The notes under the pieces are model-generated. The model ran no database searches, was not told the origin of the DNA, and saw nothing but the letters and a program-made list of their open reading frames with translations. From SHXR01 sp046160305 (GTDB taxonomy: Bacteria > Pseudomonadota > Gammaproteobacteria > Burkholderiales > SG8-39): a stretch of DNA of 64,000 bases. Position numbers and translations under genes: made by a program. Every line of letters starts with the position of its first letter. Position 1 is the first letter of the stretch. Positions 25,701-35,939 of the stretch are shown here, piece after piece. The DNA lies in contig JBJXGX010000160.1 in assembly GCA_046160305.1 (NCBI GenBank), positions 10,885-74,884 of the forward strand, given 5' to 3'.

Positions 25701-26111
25701 ATGAGTGCATCGACGCAGAATTTCCTGCAACTGATTGGCCGCATCATGTTGTCGCTGATATTCATCGTAGCCGGGATACGCAAGGCAATGGCCTTTACCG
25801 GAACGGTCGCCTACATGGCCAAATTCGGTGTTCCATTCACCGAGCCTCTGGCGGTCGCGGCAATCGCGCTGGAGATTCTTGGTGGGCTCGCGCTGCTGCT
25901 CGGCTGGAAGACGCGTTCCGTTGCGGCCGTCCTCGCGATCTTCGTCGTCATCATTACGCCGATATTTCACGCGTTCTGGGCTGTCGATGCGGCCGCCTTC
26001 GGGAATCAGCTCAACCATTTCCTCAAGAACGTCTGCCTCGTCGGCGGGCTTTTGTACGTGGTCGCGTTCGGTGCCGGGATGTACAGCATCGAGGGCGGCG
26101 AGCGGCGTTAG
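25701..26111 (+). CDS. DoxX family membrane protein
   Basis: 136 residues with four transmembrane segments. 'LIGRIMLSLIFIVAGIRKAMAFTGTVAYMAKFGVP' (with the family Gly/Lys pair) and 'FTEPLAVAAIALEILGGLALLLGWKTR' are DoxX/SURF4 hallmarks. An AGGGGAGG ribosome-binding site precedes ATG 25701. The function in this family is poorly defined, with links to thiosulfate:quinone oxidoreductase and oxidative stress. It is convergent with the EthD-like gene, with only 10 bp between stops. Confidence 0.87.
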   Translation: MSASTQNFLQLIGRIMLSLIFIVAGIRKAMAFTGTVAYMAKFGVPFTEPLAVAAIALEILGGLALLLGWKTRSVAAVLAIFVVIITPIFHAFWAVDAAAFGNQLNHFLKNVCLVGGLLYVVAFGAGMYSIEGGERR

Positions 26112-26121
26112 CGTCGCATCG

Positions 26122-26820
26122 CTAGACCTCTCGCGTGATCATCGGAAAGTGCAGATTCCCGCCGGTAAAGGGCGGAAACTTGTGAAAGTCTTCGCGCATC
26201 GCATGCCGGGCCGGGGAATTGAGCGAGGCGGTCAAGGCTTCCGGCGTATCGAAGACGACCTTGTTTCGTTGCATCACGTCGGCGCGCGGCCAGGGTAGAA
26301 ATCCGCACCAATCGATGCGGGTGCAGATCTCAATTTCCCGAATGCCCGCGAATTTCGCCATCAATTGAGGATGGTGGCCGATGTAGTACCAAAGCCACGC
26401 GTTGAAATCTTCCGCTTGGCCGGGATACTCGACGAGGTAGGTGCAGCGCCGATCGTCCGCATTCACCACGGGCTTCGGCTCGGGCACATCGAATGGGCGC
26501 GACAGCATGGCCTGTTGTTGCACCGCCGCGCGCGCGAGGCTCGGAAGCGCGTTCGGCGCGGTCAACGCCTGCAGGTGCCCGTTCGGTGCGAGGGCATTCT
26601 CCAGGGCAGCGATCTCGTCAAAATAGAGCTCGAACGCAAGTTGTGGCGACGGGCCGTCATTCAGATAGGGATCATGCGTCGCGGACGGGGTGAATACCAG
26701 GCCACGCCGAAGACCCGGGGTAGTGCCGACCAGATCGACGACGCGCGATTCTTCCGCCGCCGTAATGCGCATCGTGGGGGACTGCCGGTCATGGAAGAAG
26801 AGGAAATACGCGAAGCGCAT
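26122..26820 (-). CDS. EthD-like tandem ferredoxin-fold protein
   Basis: 232 residues from ATG 26820 (MRFAYFLFFHDRQSPTMRIT); longer starts up to 27039 add a Cys-rich, non-family leader overlapping the divergent gene. Two copies of a dimeric alpha+beta barrel domain seem present. The first is residues 1-100 ('GLRRGLVFTPSATHDPYLNDGPSPQLAFELYFDEIAALENAL'). The second is 125-232 ('CTYLVEYPGQAEDFNAWLWYYIGHHPQLMAKFAGIREIEICTRIDW', '...RNKVVFDTPEALTASLNSP'). EthD-type proteins are found near ether- and polyketide-degrading oxygenases. It is divergent from the Rieske oxygenase at 26963 (142 bp shared promoter region), suggesting a common pathway. Confidence 0.62.
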   Translation of the reverse strand: MRFAYFLFFHDRQSPTMRITAAEESRVVDLVGTTPGLRRGLVFTPSATHDPYLNDGPSPQLAFELYFDEIAALENALAPNGHLQALTAPNALPSLARAAVQQQAMLSRPFDVPEPKPVVNADDRRCTYLVEYPGQAEDFNAWLWYYIGHHPQLMAKFAGIREIEICTRIDWCGFLPWPRADVMQRNKVVFDTPEALTASLNSPARHAMREDFHKFPPFTGGNLHFPMITREV

Positions 26821-26962
26821 AGTGGTCTCGCACGCTGTTGAGGGGATGGAATTTCCAGGCAGCCGGCATGATAAAGCCCGACGATCCCTTTGACAGGGCG
26901 CGCGCACGCTCCTACAGTTGGCGCTGGAATGTTTCCCTTGGCACGCCTTCGGAGTAAAGACC

Positions 26963-28024
26963 ATGTTCTTGCGCAATGCCTGGTATGTGGCCGCGTGGGC
27001 CAGTGAACTCGCGAGCGGACAGTTGTTGGCTCGCACCATCTGTGGCGACCAGATCGTCTTCTGGCGGGATCAGAGCGGGAAGGCGTGCGCGGTTGAAGAT
27101 CGTTGCTGCCATCGCCTGTTTCCGCTGAGCAAAGGATCGGTCGCCGGTGATTTCATCAAGTGCGGCTATCACGGCTTCGAGTACGACTGCTCGGGCAAGT
27201 GCGTCCTGATTCCCTCGCAGCGCGACATTCCGCAAAATGCACGCGTACGCAACTACACGGTCGTGGAGCGCCATAGTGCGGTGTTCATCTGGATGGGCGA
27301 TGCGGCAACCGCTGACATGACAAGGATTCCGGAGCTGCCGACCAGTGATCCACAGTTCGGCTGGAAAGGCGCGCGGTACTACGTGCATGGCAACTACGAA
27401 CTCATCATCGAGAATCTGCTCGACCTCACACACCTCACATTTGTGCACGCGTCCACGATCGGCAATTACGCGTTGATCGACAGCCCGAATGTGAAGACAG
27501 AGCGCTGGGAGCGCGAAGTACAGGTGAGTCGCTGGATGATGAATTCGGATCCTCCACCGACCTATGTGAAAGCGGGCAACTTCAAGGGCAAGGTTGACCG
27601 CTGGCAGATCATCCGATGGGTGGAGCCGTCTGTCGTGCGCCTATGGACTGGCGCCGCGCCGCACGAGCAAAACGCGCGCGAGAAGATTGCGGCGCACGGT
27701 GCACCCGAGGGTGCAAAACTTGGCGGCATCGGCCTTTTCAATCTGAATCTCATCACGCCCGAGACGGAAAAGACGACGCATTATTTCTGGGCGCAGGGAC
27801 AGGACATGCAGCCAAACAATCAGGCGATGACCGATATGGTGTTCGGGCAGATCGAGATGGCGTTCACGCAGGACTGGGAAGTGTTCGAGCTGCAGCAGAC
27901 GCGGATGGACCAGGCGCCGGGGCGCGCACGCGTGGATGTGAACGGCGATGCCGGGGGCATTCAGGCGATCAACATCCTCAGGCGATCGATCGAGGCGGAG
28001 AAGACGTTGCGGGTGGCGGCCTAA
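26963..28024 (+). CDS. Rieske non-heme iron aromatic ring-hydroxylating / O-demethylating oxygenase, alpha subunit
   Basis: 353 residues from ATG 26963 (MFLRNAWYVAAWASELASG), the standard vanillate-demethylase-like N-terminus. Rieske [2Fe-2S] ligands: CxH in 'EDRCCHRLFPLSKG' and CxxH in 'IKCGYHGFEYDCSGKC'. The mononuclear iron site lies in 'IENLLDLTHLTFVHAST' (His, His), with the bridging Asp. 'FFWAQGQDMQPNN' and 'DWEVFELQQTRMDQAP' match the VanA/phthalate-dioxygenase class. A reductase partner is not encoded nearby and would have to come from elsewhere. The substrate is unknown. Confidence 0.88.
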   Translation: MFLRNAWYVAAWASELASGQLLARTICGDQIVFWRDQSGKACAVEDRCCHRLFPLSKGSVAGDFIKCGYHGFEYDCSGKCVLIPSQRDIPQNARVRNYTVVERHSAVFIWMGDAATADMTRIPELPTSDPQFGWKGARYYVHGNYELIIENLLDLTHLTFVHASTIGNYALIDSPNVKTERWEREVQVSRWMMNSDPPPTYVKAGNFKGKVDRWQIIRWVEPSVVRLWTGAAPHEQNAREKIAAHGAPEGAKLGGIGLFNLNLITPETEKTTHYFWAQGQDMQPNNQAMTDMVFGQIEMAFTQDWEVFELQQTRMDQAPGRARVDVNGDAGGIQAINILRRSIEAEKTLRVAA

Positions 28025-28215
28025 AGCGACATTCTTGAACCGCGATGGACGCGAAGGACGCGAAGGGTATTCCACGAAGCATCGAATGTCCGGATCGATG
28101 ATTCGCGGAATGACTCGGTCCGACCTTGCTCGTGTTGCATCACCGAGAAGTCGTACGGCCGGATGCGATAAGCCTGCGACCGGCAGCACGCGCCGTGCGG
28201 TCAGCGTTGAATACT
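28025..28215. repeat. Intergenic region with a single repeat arm
   Basis: About 28034-28066 reads TTGAACCGCGATGGACGCGA followed by AGGACGCGAAGG, an unpaired member of the purine-rich repeat family A seen at 9569 and 24682. No gene or clear terminator is present between the two convergent genes. Confidence 0.45.
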
Positions 28216-30072
<1,857 letters not shown>

Positions 30073-30307
30073 ATTTTTTCTCCGTCTTCTTATGATGAAT
30101 ATCCGGCGAGTACCTATCGCCCGGCAATCGATATTCGACTGATGATCACGCGCCGGCGGCGTCGTGGCAGGCCGAGATTGCGGCCAACCACGCACCGCGC
30201 GATAACTTCACGACCCACGGCTTGATGAGCACGGGCTCGCTGACTCCTTCATTCAATATAACATCTTCATCTTTGGCCTCATTGCGATCGAGTCCGGACG
30301 CACGCGG

Positions 30308-31069
30308 TCAATGCACCACCGACCCACCGTCCACAACGATGCATTGCCCAGTCATGAAGTCACTGTCCGCGCTGCAGAGGTAGACCATCGTTCCGGTCAG
30401 ATCTTCGGGCACCTGCTCGCGCTGCAGCGCCCGCGTCGAGGCGTTCATCTTGATCATCGCTCCGGTGAAGCTCGCGTTCGATTTCACGCCTTCGCTCATC
30501 GTGAGCCCAGGGGCGAGCGTATTCACGCAGATGCCGTCGTCGCCGAGCTCGCGCGCCATGCATCGCGTCATACCGACCACCGCGGCCTTTGATGTCACGT
30601 AATGCAGCATCATCGGCGTGCCCTTGAACACGGTGCCCGATGCGATGTTGACGATCTTGCCGTACTTGTTCCTGCGCATCTCGGGTACCGCCGCCTTCAC
30701 GCATTCGAAGACGCCGCGCACATTGACCGCCATGAGCTTGTCCCATTCCTCGCTCGAAATTTCCATGAAATGCTTCTGTTGAAGTGCGGCGAAGACCGCG
30801 GCATTGTTCACCAGGATGTCGAGCTTGCCGAATGCCTTGATGGTGCTCGCGACCATCGCCTGCGCCGATTTCGGATCGGCCACATCGCAGTGCACCGCGA
30901 TGGCCTGTCCGCCGGCGCGCTTGATTTCTTCCGCGACGGGTTTGGCATCGAGAACGTCGGCCGCGCATACGCGTGCTCCCGCCGCGGCAAGCGCTTTGGC
31001 GTAGGCGGCGCCAATGCCGCGCGCACCGCCGGTGACGATAGCCACGCGGCCTTCGAGTCGTTGGGTCAT
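30308..31069 (-). CDS. SDR family NAD(P)-dependent oxidoreductase
   Basis: 253 residues, classical short-chain dehydrogenase. Cofactor motif 'VAIVTGGARGIGAAYAKAL', 'CDVADPKSA', 'LVNNAAVF', catalytic Ser in 'KIVNIASGTVFKG', Tyr-x3-Lys in 'MLHYVTSKAAVVGM', and 'MTGQCIVVDGGSVVH' at the C-terminus. It reduces or oxidises an unknown alcohol/ketone. It is divergent from the second SDR (31159), with 89 bp between starts. Confidence 0.87.
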   Translation of the reverse strand: MTQRLEGRVAIVTGGARGIGAAYAKALAAAGARVCAADVLDAKPVAEEIKRAGGQAIAVHCDVADPKSAQAMVASTIKAFGKLDILVNNAAVFAALQQKHFMEISSEEWDKLMAVNVRGVFECVKAAVPEMRRNKYGKIVNIASGTVFKGTPMMLHYVTSKAAVVGMTRCMARELGDDGICVNTLAPGLTMSEGVKSNASFTGAMIKMNASTRALQREQVPEDLTGTMVYLCSADSDFMTGQCIVVDGGSVVH

Positions 31070-31158
31070 TTGAGGTTTCCTCCAGCGTGAGAGATGATCG
31101 GGATGACGCTCGAATAGAATAACCCGCTTGGGCCGAACTCGCCGCGAAAGCCACCACC

Positions 31159-31938
31159 ATGGATCTGGGAATCAAAGGCCGCAAGGCGATCATCTGCGCA
31201 TCCTCCAAGGGCCTCGGACGCGCCTGCGCGACGTCCCTCGCGCGGGAAGGCGTCATCATCTATCTCAACGCACGCAACGAAGCAGTGCTCAATGAGACGG
31301 CCGCTGAGCTTCGCGCGGAAACCGGCGCCACGGTGTATGCCGTCGCGGCCGACATCAACACGGAGGCGGGGCGCGCGAAGTTGATCGCCGCGTGCCCATC
31401 GGCCGATATCCTCGTCAACAACAACGCCGGCCCGCCACCAGGCAAGATCGAGGATTGGGATCGAAAGGCCTGGAACGGCGCGATCGAAGCCAACATGCTG
31501 GCGCCGATTTTCATGATCCAGGCGCTGGTGCCCGGCATGCGTGACCGAAAATTCGGACGCATCGTGAATATCACCTCGGCCATGGTGAAGTCGCCACGCC
31601 CCGCGATGGGTCTTTCGACCGCGGCGCGCGCAGGGCTCATCGCGTTCTCGAAATCGCTCTCGATCGACGTAGCGGTCCACAATGTGACGATCAACAACCT
31701 GTTGCCGGAGCGTATCGACACCGATCGCCAGAAATTCATGGCCGAGCGGATGATGAAAGAGGGCGGCATCACCTACGAGGAAGCGAGAAAGCGGATCGCC
31801 GCGTCGATCGCGGCCAAGCGGCTTGGGCATCCGACGGAATTCGGGGACGCGTGCGCCTATCTGTGCAGCGATCAGGCGAGTTTCATTTCGGGCCAGAACC
31901 TGCAGATCGACGGTGGCTCGTATGCGGGGCTTATATAG
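31159..31938 (+). CDS. Divergent SDR protein lacking the Tyr-Lys catalytic pair
   Basis: 259 residues. The Rossmann start is variant ('RKAIICASSKGLGRACATSLA') and the catalytic Y-x3-K is replaced by Ser153-x3-Arg157 ('AMGLSTAARAGLIAFSK'). The Ser region (VNITSAMVKSP) and 'GQNLQIDGGSY' tail are kept. This matches the BKR-3-like SDR subgroup, known to depart from the NAD-binding and catalytic motifs. Whether it is catalytic is unclear; it may form heteromers with a classical SDR such as the divergent neighbour. Confidence 0.82.
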   Translation: MDLGIKGRKAIICASSKGLGRACATSLAREGVIIYLNARNEAVLNETAAELRAETGATVYAVAADINTEAGRAKLIAACPSADILVNNNAGPPPGKIEDWDRKAWNGAIEANMLAPIFMIQALVPGMRDRKFGRIVNITSAMVKSPRPAMGLSTAARAGLIAFSKSLSIDVAVHNVTINNLLPERIDTDRQKFMAERMMKEGGITYEEARKRIAASIAAKRLGHPTEFGDACAYLCSDQASFISGQNLQIDGGSYAGLI

Positions 31939-31957
31939 GGATCAGCGAGCCTTGCGC

Positions 31958-32938
31958 TCACTCCACCCTGACATCGTGATCCTTCACGATCTTCGCCCAC
32001 TTCGCTTTCTCGGTGCTGACAAATCGTGCAAGCGCCTCGGGTGCCATCGGGATCGCCTCGGCGCCTAGATCGCTTAAGCGCTTCTTCATTTCGGGTTCGC
32101 CTAGGATTCGCAACAGCTCGCTGTTCAGCCTTGTCACCACTTCCTTTGGCGTCCCTTTGGGACCAAAGAGAGCCTGGTACTGTCCCGCGAAGAAACCCGG
32201 ATAGCCGAGCTCGGCAACGGTGGGGACATCAGGGATGAATGACAAACGGTTCGGACTCATCACTCCCAGCAGGCGAAGCTTGCCGCCTCTTACGAACGGA
32301 TAGGTCGAGATCATTGCAATGGCGAGCGCATCGGCTTGACCCGATGCAACGTCGGCCAGGGCCGGGGCGCCACCTTTGTATGGAATGAACGTCCAAGTCA
32401 CCCCGGCACGCGCACCCAGTTCGACACCGGCCAAATGCGACGCGCTGCCGTTGCCAAGGTGTGCATAGTTGACCTTGCCCGGATTCGCTTTGGCGAACTC
32501 GAGAAGCTCCGCGAGGGTCTGCGCCTTGAAATTCGGATTGACCGCCACACCGTGCGGTGAATTCACGAGCATCGTGATCGGCGTGAAATCTTCGATCGGG
32601 TCGAAGGGCAGCTTCGGATACACCGCGGGTCCGATGGTAAGTGTGCTCAGATCGGCGTGTAGGAGGGTGTAGCCATCCGCTGGCGCCTTGGCAACGAAAT
32701 CGGCACCGATGTTGCCGTTCGCGCCCGGTCTGTTCTCGATCAGGAACGGCTGGCCAAGCGACTCCTGCAGTCGTGCGCTGAGGATCCTGCCGACGATATC
32801 GGTGGCGCCGCCCGCTGGGAACGTAATGACGACGCGCACGGGCTTGACGGGATAGGTTTGTGCATGCGCCGGGAAAGCACCCGTGAGGATGGCAAGGGCG
32901 AGAAAGGGCACGGCGCATCGAGTTGGTACAGTCATCAT
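31958..32938 (-). CDS. Bug/TctC family substrate-binding protein
   Basis: 326 residues with signal peptide MMTVPTRCAVPFLALAILTG (cleavage likely after AHAQ). 'YPVKPVRVVITFPAGGATDIVGRIL', 'QPFLIENRPGANGNIGADFVAKAPADGYTLL', 'WTFIPYKGGAPALADVASGQADA' and 'RLSFIPDVPTVAELGYPGF' are Bug motifs. It is last in a six-gene minus-strand operon starting at 38068, 48 bp after the enoyl-CoA hydratase gene. It therefore probably captures the carboxylated substrate that the operon degrades. No TctAB permease is present. Confidence 0.88.
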   Translation of the reverse strand: MMTVPTRCAVPFLALAILTGAFPAHAQTYPVKPVRVVITFPAGGATDIVGRILSARLQESLGQPFLIENRPGANGNIGADFVAKAPADGYTLLHADLSTLTIGPAVYPKLPFDPIEDFTPITMLVNSPHGVAVNPNFKAQTLAELLEFAKANPGKVNYAHLGNGSASHLAGVELGARAGVTWTFIPYKGGAPALADVASGQADALAIAMISTYPFVRGGKLRLLGVMSPNRLSFIPDVPTVAELGYPGFFAGQYQALFGPKGTPKEVVTRLNSELLRILGEPEMKKRLSDLGAEAIPMAPEALARFVSTEKAKWAKIVKDHDVRVE

Positions 32939-32986
32939 TCTTGTCGTCCTGTTGGTGTCATGGTCGGCGCGATAGCGCCATTGGAT

Positions 32987-33814
32987 TCAGCGCCCGGTGA
33001 ATCGCGGCCTTCGGTTTTCCTTGTGCGCGGCCATCCCCTCGTCGACGTCGTGACTCCATTCGAGCTCGCGGCGTAGCTGATCGGACAACATGCGTGATGC
33101 GTGGAAACCCGGCTCCTGGCGCGCAGCGCCGATGCGTTTCGCGCCGCGTACTGCGAGGGGGCCGCTATCGCCGATCTTTCTTGCAATCGCGAGGACACCC
33201 GGCATCAGTTCTTCCGGCGGATAGATGCCCTGCACCAGATTCAGGCGTTCCATCTCGGCCGCATCGATCGTGCGCCCGGTGCAGATGAGCTCGATCGCGC
33301 GTGCGCGGCCGACGATCATCGGCAATCGGACGGGTGCGCCCGCGCCGGGAAATCCGCCCCAGGTGGCTTCAGGCATGGTCATCGTGGCGTGCCGGGATGC
33401 GTAACGCAGATCGCAGGCCAGACACAGCTCGGCCGCGCCGGCGAGGACCTTGCCGTTGATCGCGACGATCACGATCTGCGGCAGCGCTTCGATCGCATCG
33501 AACACGCGATTGGAGCGCATGACGATCTCGATGATCTCGTCTTTCGTGTAACTGGCCCGGATCGCCGGGTTCAGGATACCCATCGAGAAGTTGGCGGTGC
33601 CGGAGCCTGTGATGAGCACCACGTTGATCGAAGGATCGTCGCGGAGCAGGGCGGCGATGGTGCCAAGCCGCGCCATCACCTCGGGGTTCAACCGGTTGAG
33701 ATCGTCCTGACGATCAATGGTGATGGTGAGCAGACCGGAGCACTGGCTGTCACGTTCGAGCACGAGGCCTTCCGGCGTACGCTCGCGCCCGCCTGCCGCC
33801 AGTTGGATGCTCAT
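32987..33814 (-). CDS. Enoyl-CoA hydratase/isomerase family protein
   Basis: 275 residues from ATG 33814, which overlaps the preceding TGA as ATGA. The extended open frame to 33868 lies inside the upstream gene. Crotonase fold: 'LLTITIDRQDDLNRLNPEVMARLG', oxyanion-hole 'GTANFSMGI' and 'INGKVLAGAAELCLACDLRYAS', active-site Glu region 'TMPEATWGGFPGAGAPVRLPMIVGRARAIELI'. It hydrates or isomerises an enoyl-CoA, or acts on another acyl-CoA. It is part of the 38068-31958 operon. Confidence 0.85.
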   Translation of the reverse strand: MSIQLAAGGRERTPEGLVLERDSQCSGLLTITIDRQDDLNRLNPEVMARLGTIAALLRDDPSINVVLITGSGTANFSMGILNPAIRASYTKDEIIEIVMRSNRVFDAIEALPQIVIVAINGKVLAGAAELCLACDLRYASRHATMTMPEATWGGFPGAGAPVRLPMIVGRARAIELICTGRTIDAAEMERLNLVQGIYPPEELMPGVLAIARKIGDSGPLAVRGAKRIGAARQEPGFHASRMLSDQLRRELEWSHDVDEGMAAHKENRRPRFTGR

Positions 33815-34617
33815 TGGGTGCGCCGCATCAATTCGAGCAGCGCGGCGTTGAACGCTTGCGGATTGCACACCGTCGAAATGTGCGTCGCCCCGGGAAGCAC
33901 GATATGCCGGGCGCCCGGTGTGGCATCACACATCGCCTGCACGATGTCGGGCGGCGCGCCAACGCGATCGTGTTCGCCGCTTACATACAACACCGGCATG
34001 CGAAGGGTCGACAATCGATCGGCATGGCCAAGCGTGAGAATCGCCGCGATACAGCCAAGATATCCGTCGAGCGAAGTGCGCAGGATGGCGTCACGCACCG
34101 ATTTCATGGTCGCAGCGTTGGAGGCGCGAAATTCCTCGGAGAACCATCGGCCGATCGTCCTATCGGCGATCGCCGCGATGCCGTCCTTGGCAGCGGTTGC
34201 CACCAATGCGGGCCAGATGCCTTGATATTGCGGCGTCATCGTGGCGCGGCAACTCACCGGGACAAGTGCGGACACGCGATCACCATGGCGAAGCGCAAGC
34301 TCGCTCACCACGACACCGCCCAACCCGAGGCCGGCGATCGCTGATTTGCGAATGGCGAGGGCATCCCAAACGCCGATGACATCGCCCACCAATTGAATGA
34401 GCGAGTAGGGGGGCGGTGAGCTCGTCGACAAGCCGTGGCCACGGCTATCGATGCGAAGAACCCGGTAATCGGCGCTGAGCGCGGGAATCTGCGCATCCCA
34501 CAACGTGTGATCGTTCGCGATGCCGGTGACGAACGTGATCCAGGGTTTTCCTTCCGTGCCGTCGACGACGCAATTAAGACGCGCCCTGTCGACGTCGATG
34601 AGTCTGGCGATGCCCAT
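33811..34617 (-). CDS. Alpha/beta hydrolase-fold protein with the nucleophile Ser replaced by Gly
   Basis: 268 residues, similar in layout to 3-oxoadipate enol-lactonase (PcaD) and N-formylmaleamate deformylase-like proteins: 'WITFVTGIANDHTLWDAQIPAL', 'YRVLRIDSRGHGLST', 'LYVSGEHDRVGAPPDI' (acid) and 'LPGATHISTVCNPQAF' (His). The nucleophile elbow, normally GxSxGG, reads G-L-Gly98-L-G-G (GGG codon at 34326-34324), so the usual Ser is absent while Asp and His remain. It could be a non-hydrolytic alpha/beta-fold enzyme (lyase or dioxygenase-like) or inactive. It is the fourth gene of the minus-strand operon, coupled by ATGA to the hydratase. Confidence 0.8.
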   Translation of the reverse strand: MGIARLIDVDRARLNCVVDGTEGKPWITFVTGIANDHTLWDAQIPALSADYRVLRIDSRGHGLSTSSPPPYSLIQLVGDVIGVWDALAIRKSAIAGLGLGGVVVSELALRHGDRVSALVPVSCRATMTPQYQGIWPALVATAAKDGIAAIADRTIGRWFSEEFRASNAATMKSVRDAILRTSLDGYLGCIAAILTLGHADRLSTLRMPVLYVSGEHDRVGAPPDIVQAMCDATPGARHIVLPGATHISTVCNPQAFNAALLELMRRTQ

Positions 34618-34646
34618 GCAGCCTCCCGTTGATCCCTACGCCGACC

Positions 34647-35924
34647 CTATGCGGCGAGATGTTGATGAACCCAATGCGCTGCCGCCAAGGTGCGCGCGTC
34701 ATCATCGAGGCGGCCGATGACCTGCAGGCCGAGCGGCAACCCAGCGGGGCCCTTGCCGGCGGGAATGGCGACGCATGGCGTGTGGAGAAATGTCCATACC
34801 TGATTGAAAATCGGATTTCCTGTGGGGAAGCCTTTGGGCGCCTCGCCCGGCGCTGCAGGAGCGAGCAGTACGTCGCAGTCGCCCATTGCGTCGGGCACCA
34901 TCTGCCGGCATTCGCGACCGAGCGTCTGCGCGCGATGATAGACACCCGGATCCACTTCATAGGCGTTGCCGCATCGTTCGAACAATTCAGGCCGCAATTT
35001 TTCGCCGGACCGGTAGCACTCGTCCGCGAACGAGCGGCCGGTTTCCCACACACCCACGGCGGTCTGCGCTTCGAGCAGGCCGGTGAATCGGTCGGGCAGG
35101 GTCACTTCTATCACGATCGCGCCGGCCTTCGCGAGTTTGCTGCCGGCAGCAAGCAGGCACGCCTGCATTTCCGGGGTGGCGTGACGCCACTCGTGGGTCT
35201 TGCAAAGCCCAATGCGGGGCGTGGCGATGTGATCGGGTACCAACAACCCGCGATACGACAATACAGCGGCGACCCACAACGCAATATCAGGGACCGTGCG
35301 TGCGAAGCCGCCAACGGTATCGAGCGAATCGGCGCTATTCCAGACACCCTTCTTCGGGATCAAGTTATAGGTCGGCTTATATGCAACGACCCCGCAGAAG
35401 GAACCCGGTCGGATCGTCGAGCCGAGCGTCTGCGTTCCGGTCGCCAACGGCAACATGAAATCGGCCACCGCGGCAGCCGATCCGGATGACGATCCGCCCG
35501 GGGTATGTTCAATGTTGTGCGGATTGCGCGTTTCATTGGGTGGAAACGTCGCGAGCTCGGTCGTCACGGTCTTGCCGAGAATGATGCCGCCGGCGCGTCG
35601 CGTCGCGGCAACGCACGCCGCATCGAGTGAAGTCTTGAGACCGGTATAGACCTTCGATCCGCCCTGGGTGGGCATGTCGTAGGTCTCGAAGATGTCTTTG
35701 ACGCCGATCGGCAGCCCATGGAGCATGCCTTTGACCGGCCCCGAATCGAGCAGCTTGGCGGCGGCCAGCGCCTGCTCACGGCCAAGATAGGCAAAGGCCC
35801 GAACGCTCGGATCGCGTTCATCAATCCGCTCGAGCAAGGCGCGAACATATTGTTGCGCGGTGATCTCTCGCTGCGCGAGTTTCCTGGCAGCGTCGATGGC
35901 GCTGAGACGAATGAGGTCTTTCAT
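34647..35924 (-). CDS. Amidase signature family enzyme (operon member)
   Basis: 425 residues. Lys in 'GLPIGVKDIFETYDMPTQGG', cis-Ser in 'TPGGSSSGSAAAVADFMLPLATGTQTLGSTIRPGSFCGVVAYKP', with the nucleophile Ser in the 'LGSTIRP' block. It is a true amidase-signature triad, shorter than GatA and lacking a GatB partner nearby, so it is probably catabolic (amide or nitrile product). It lies 15 bp after the FAD monooxygenase stop and 29 bp before the hydrolase-like gene, inside the minus-strand operon. Confidence 0.85.
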   Translation of the reverse strand: MKDLIRLSAIDAARKLAQREITAQQYVRALLERIDERDPSVRAFAYLGREQALAAAKLLDSGPVKGMLHGLPIGVKDIFETYDMPTQGGSKVYTGLKTSLDAACVAATRRAGGIILGKTVTTELATFPPNETRNPHNIEHTPGGSSSGSAAAVADFMLPLATGTQTLGSTIRPGSFCGVVAYKPTYNLIPKKGVWNSADSLDTVGGFARTVPDIALWVAAVLSYRGLLVPDHIATPRIGLCKTHEWRHATPEMQACLLAAGSKLAKAGAIVIEVTLPDRFTGLLEAQTAVGVWETGRSFADECYRSGEKLRPELFERCGNAYEVDPGVYHRAQTLGRECRQMVPDAMGDCDVLLAPAAPGEAPKGFPTGNPIFNQVWTFLHTPCVAIPAGKGPAGLPLGLQVIGRLDDDARTLAAAHWVHQHLAA

Positions 35925-35939
35925 GGATGCCTTTCGTAG

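Noticed and set aside
33101..34225. A 374-codon + strand frame opposite the crotonase and hydrolase-like genes
   Set aside because: Antisense shadow: the minus-strand frames have clear family motifs and coupled starts.
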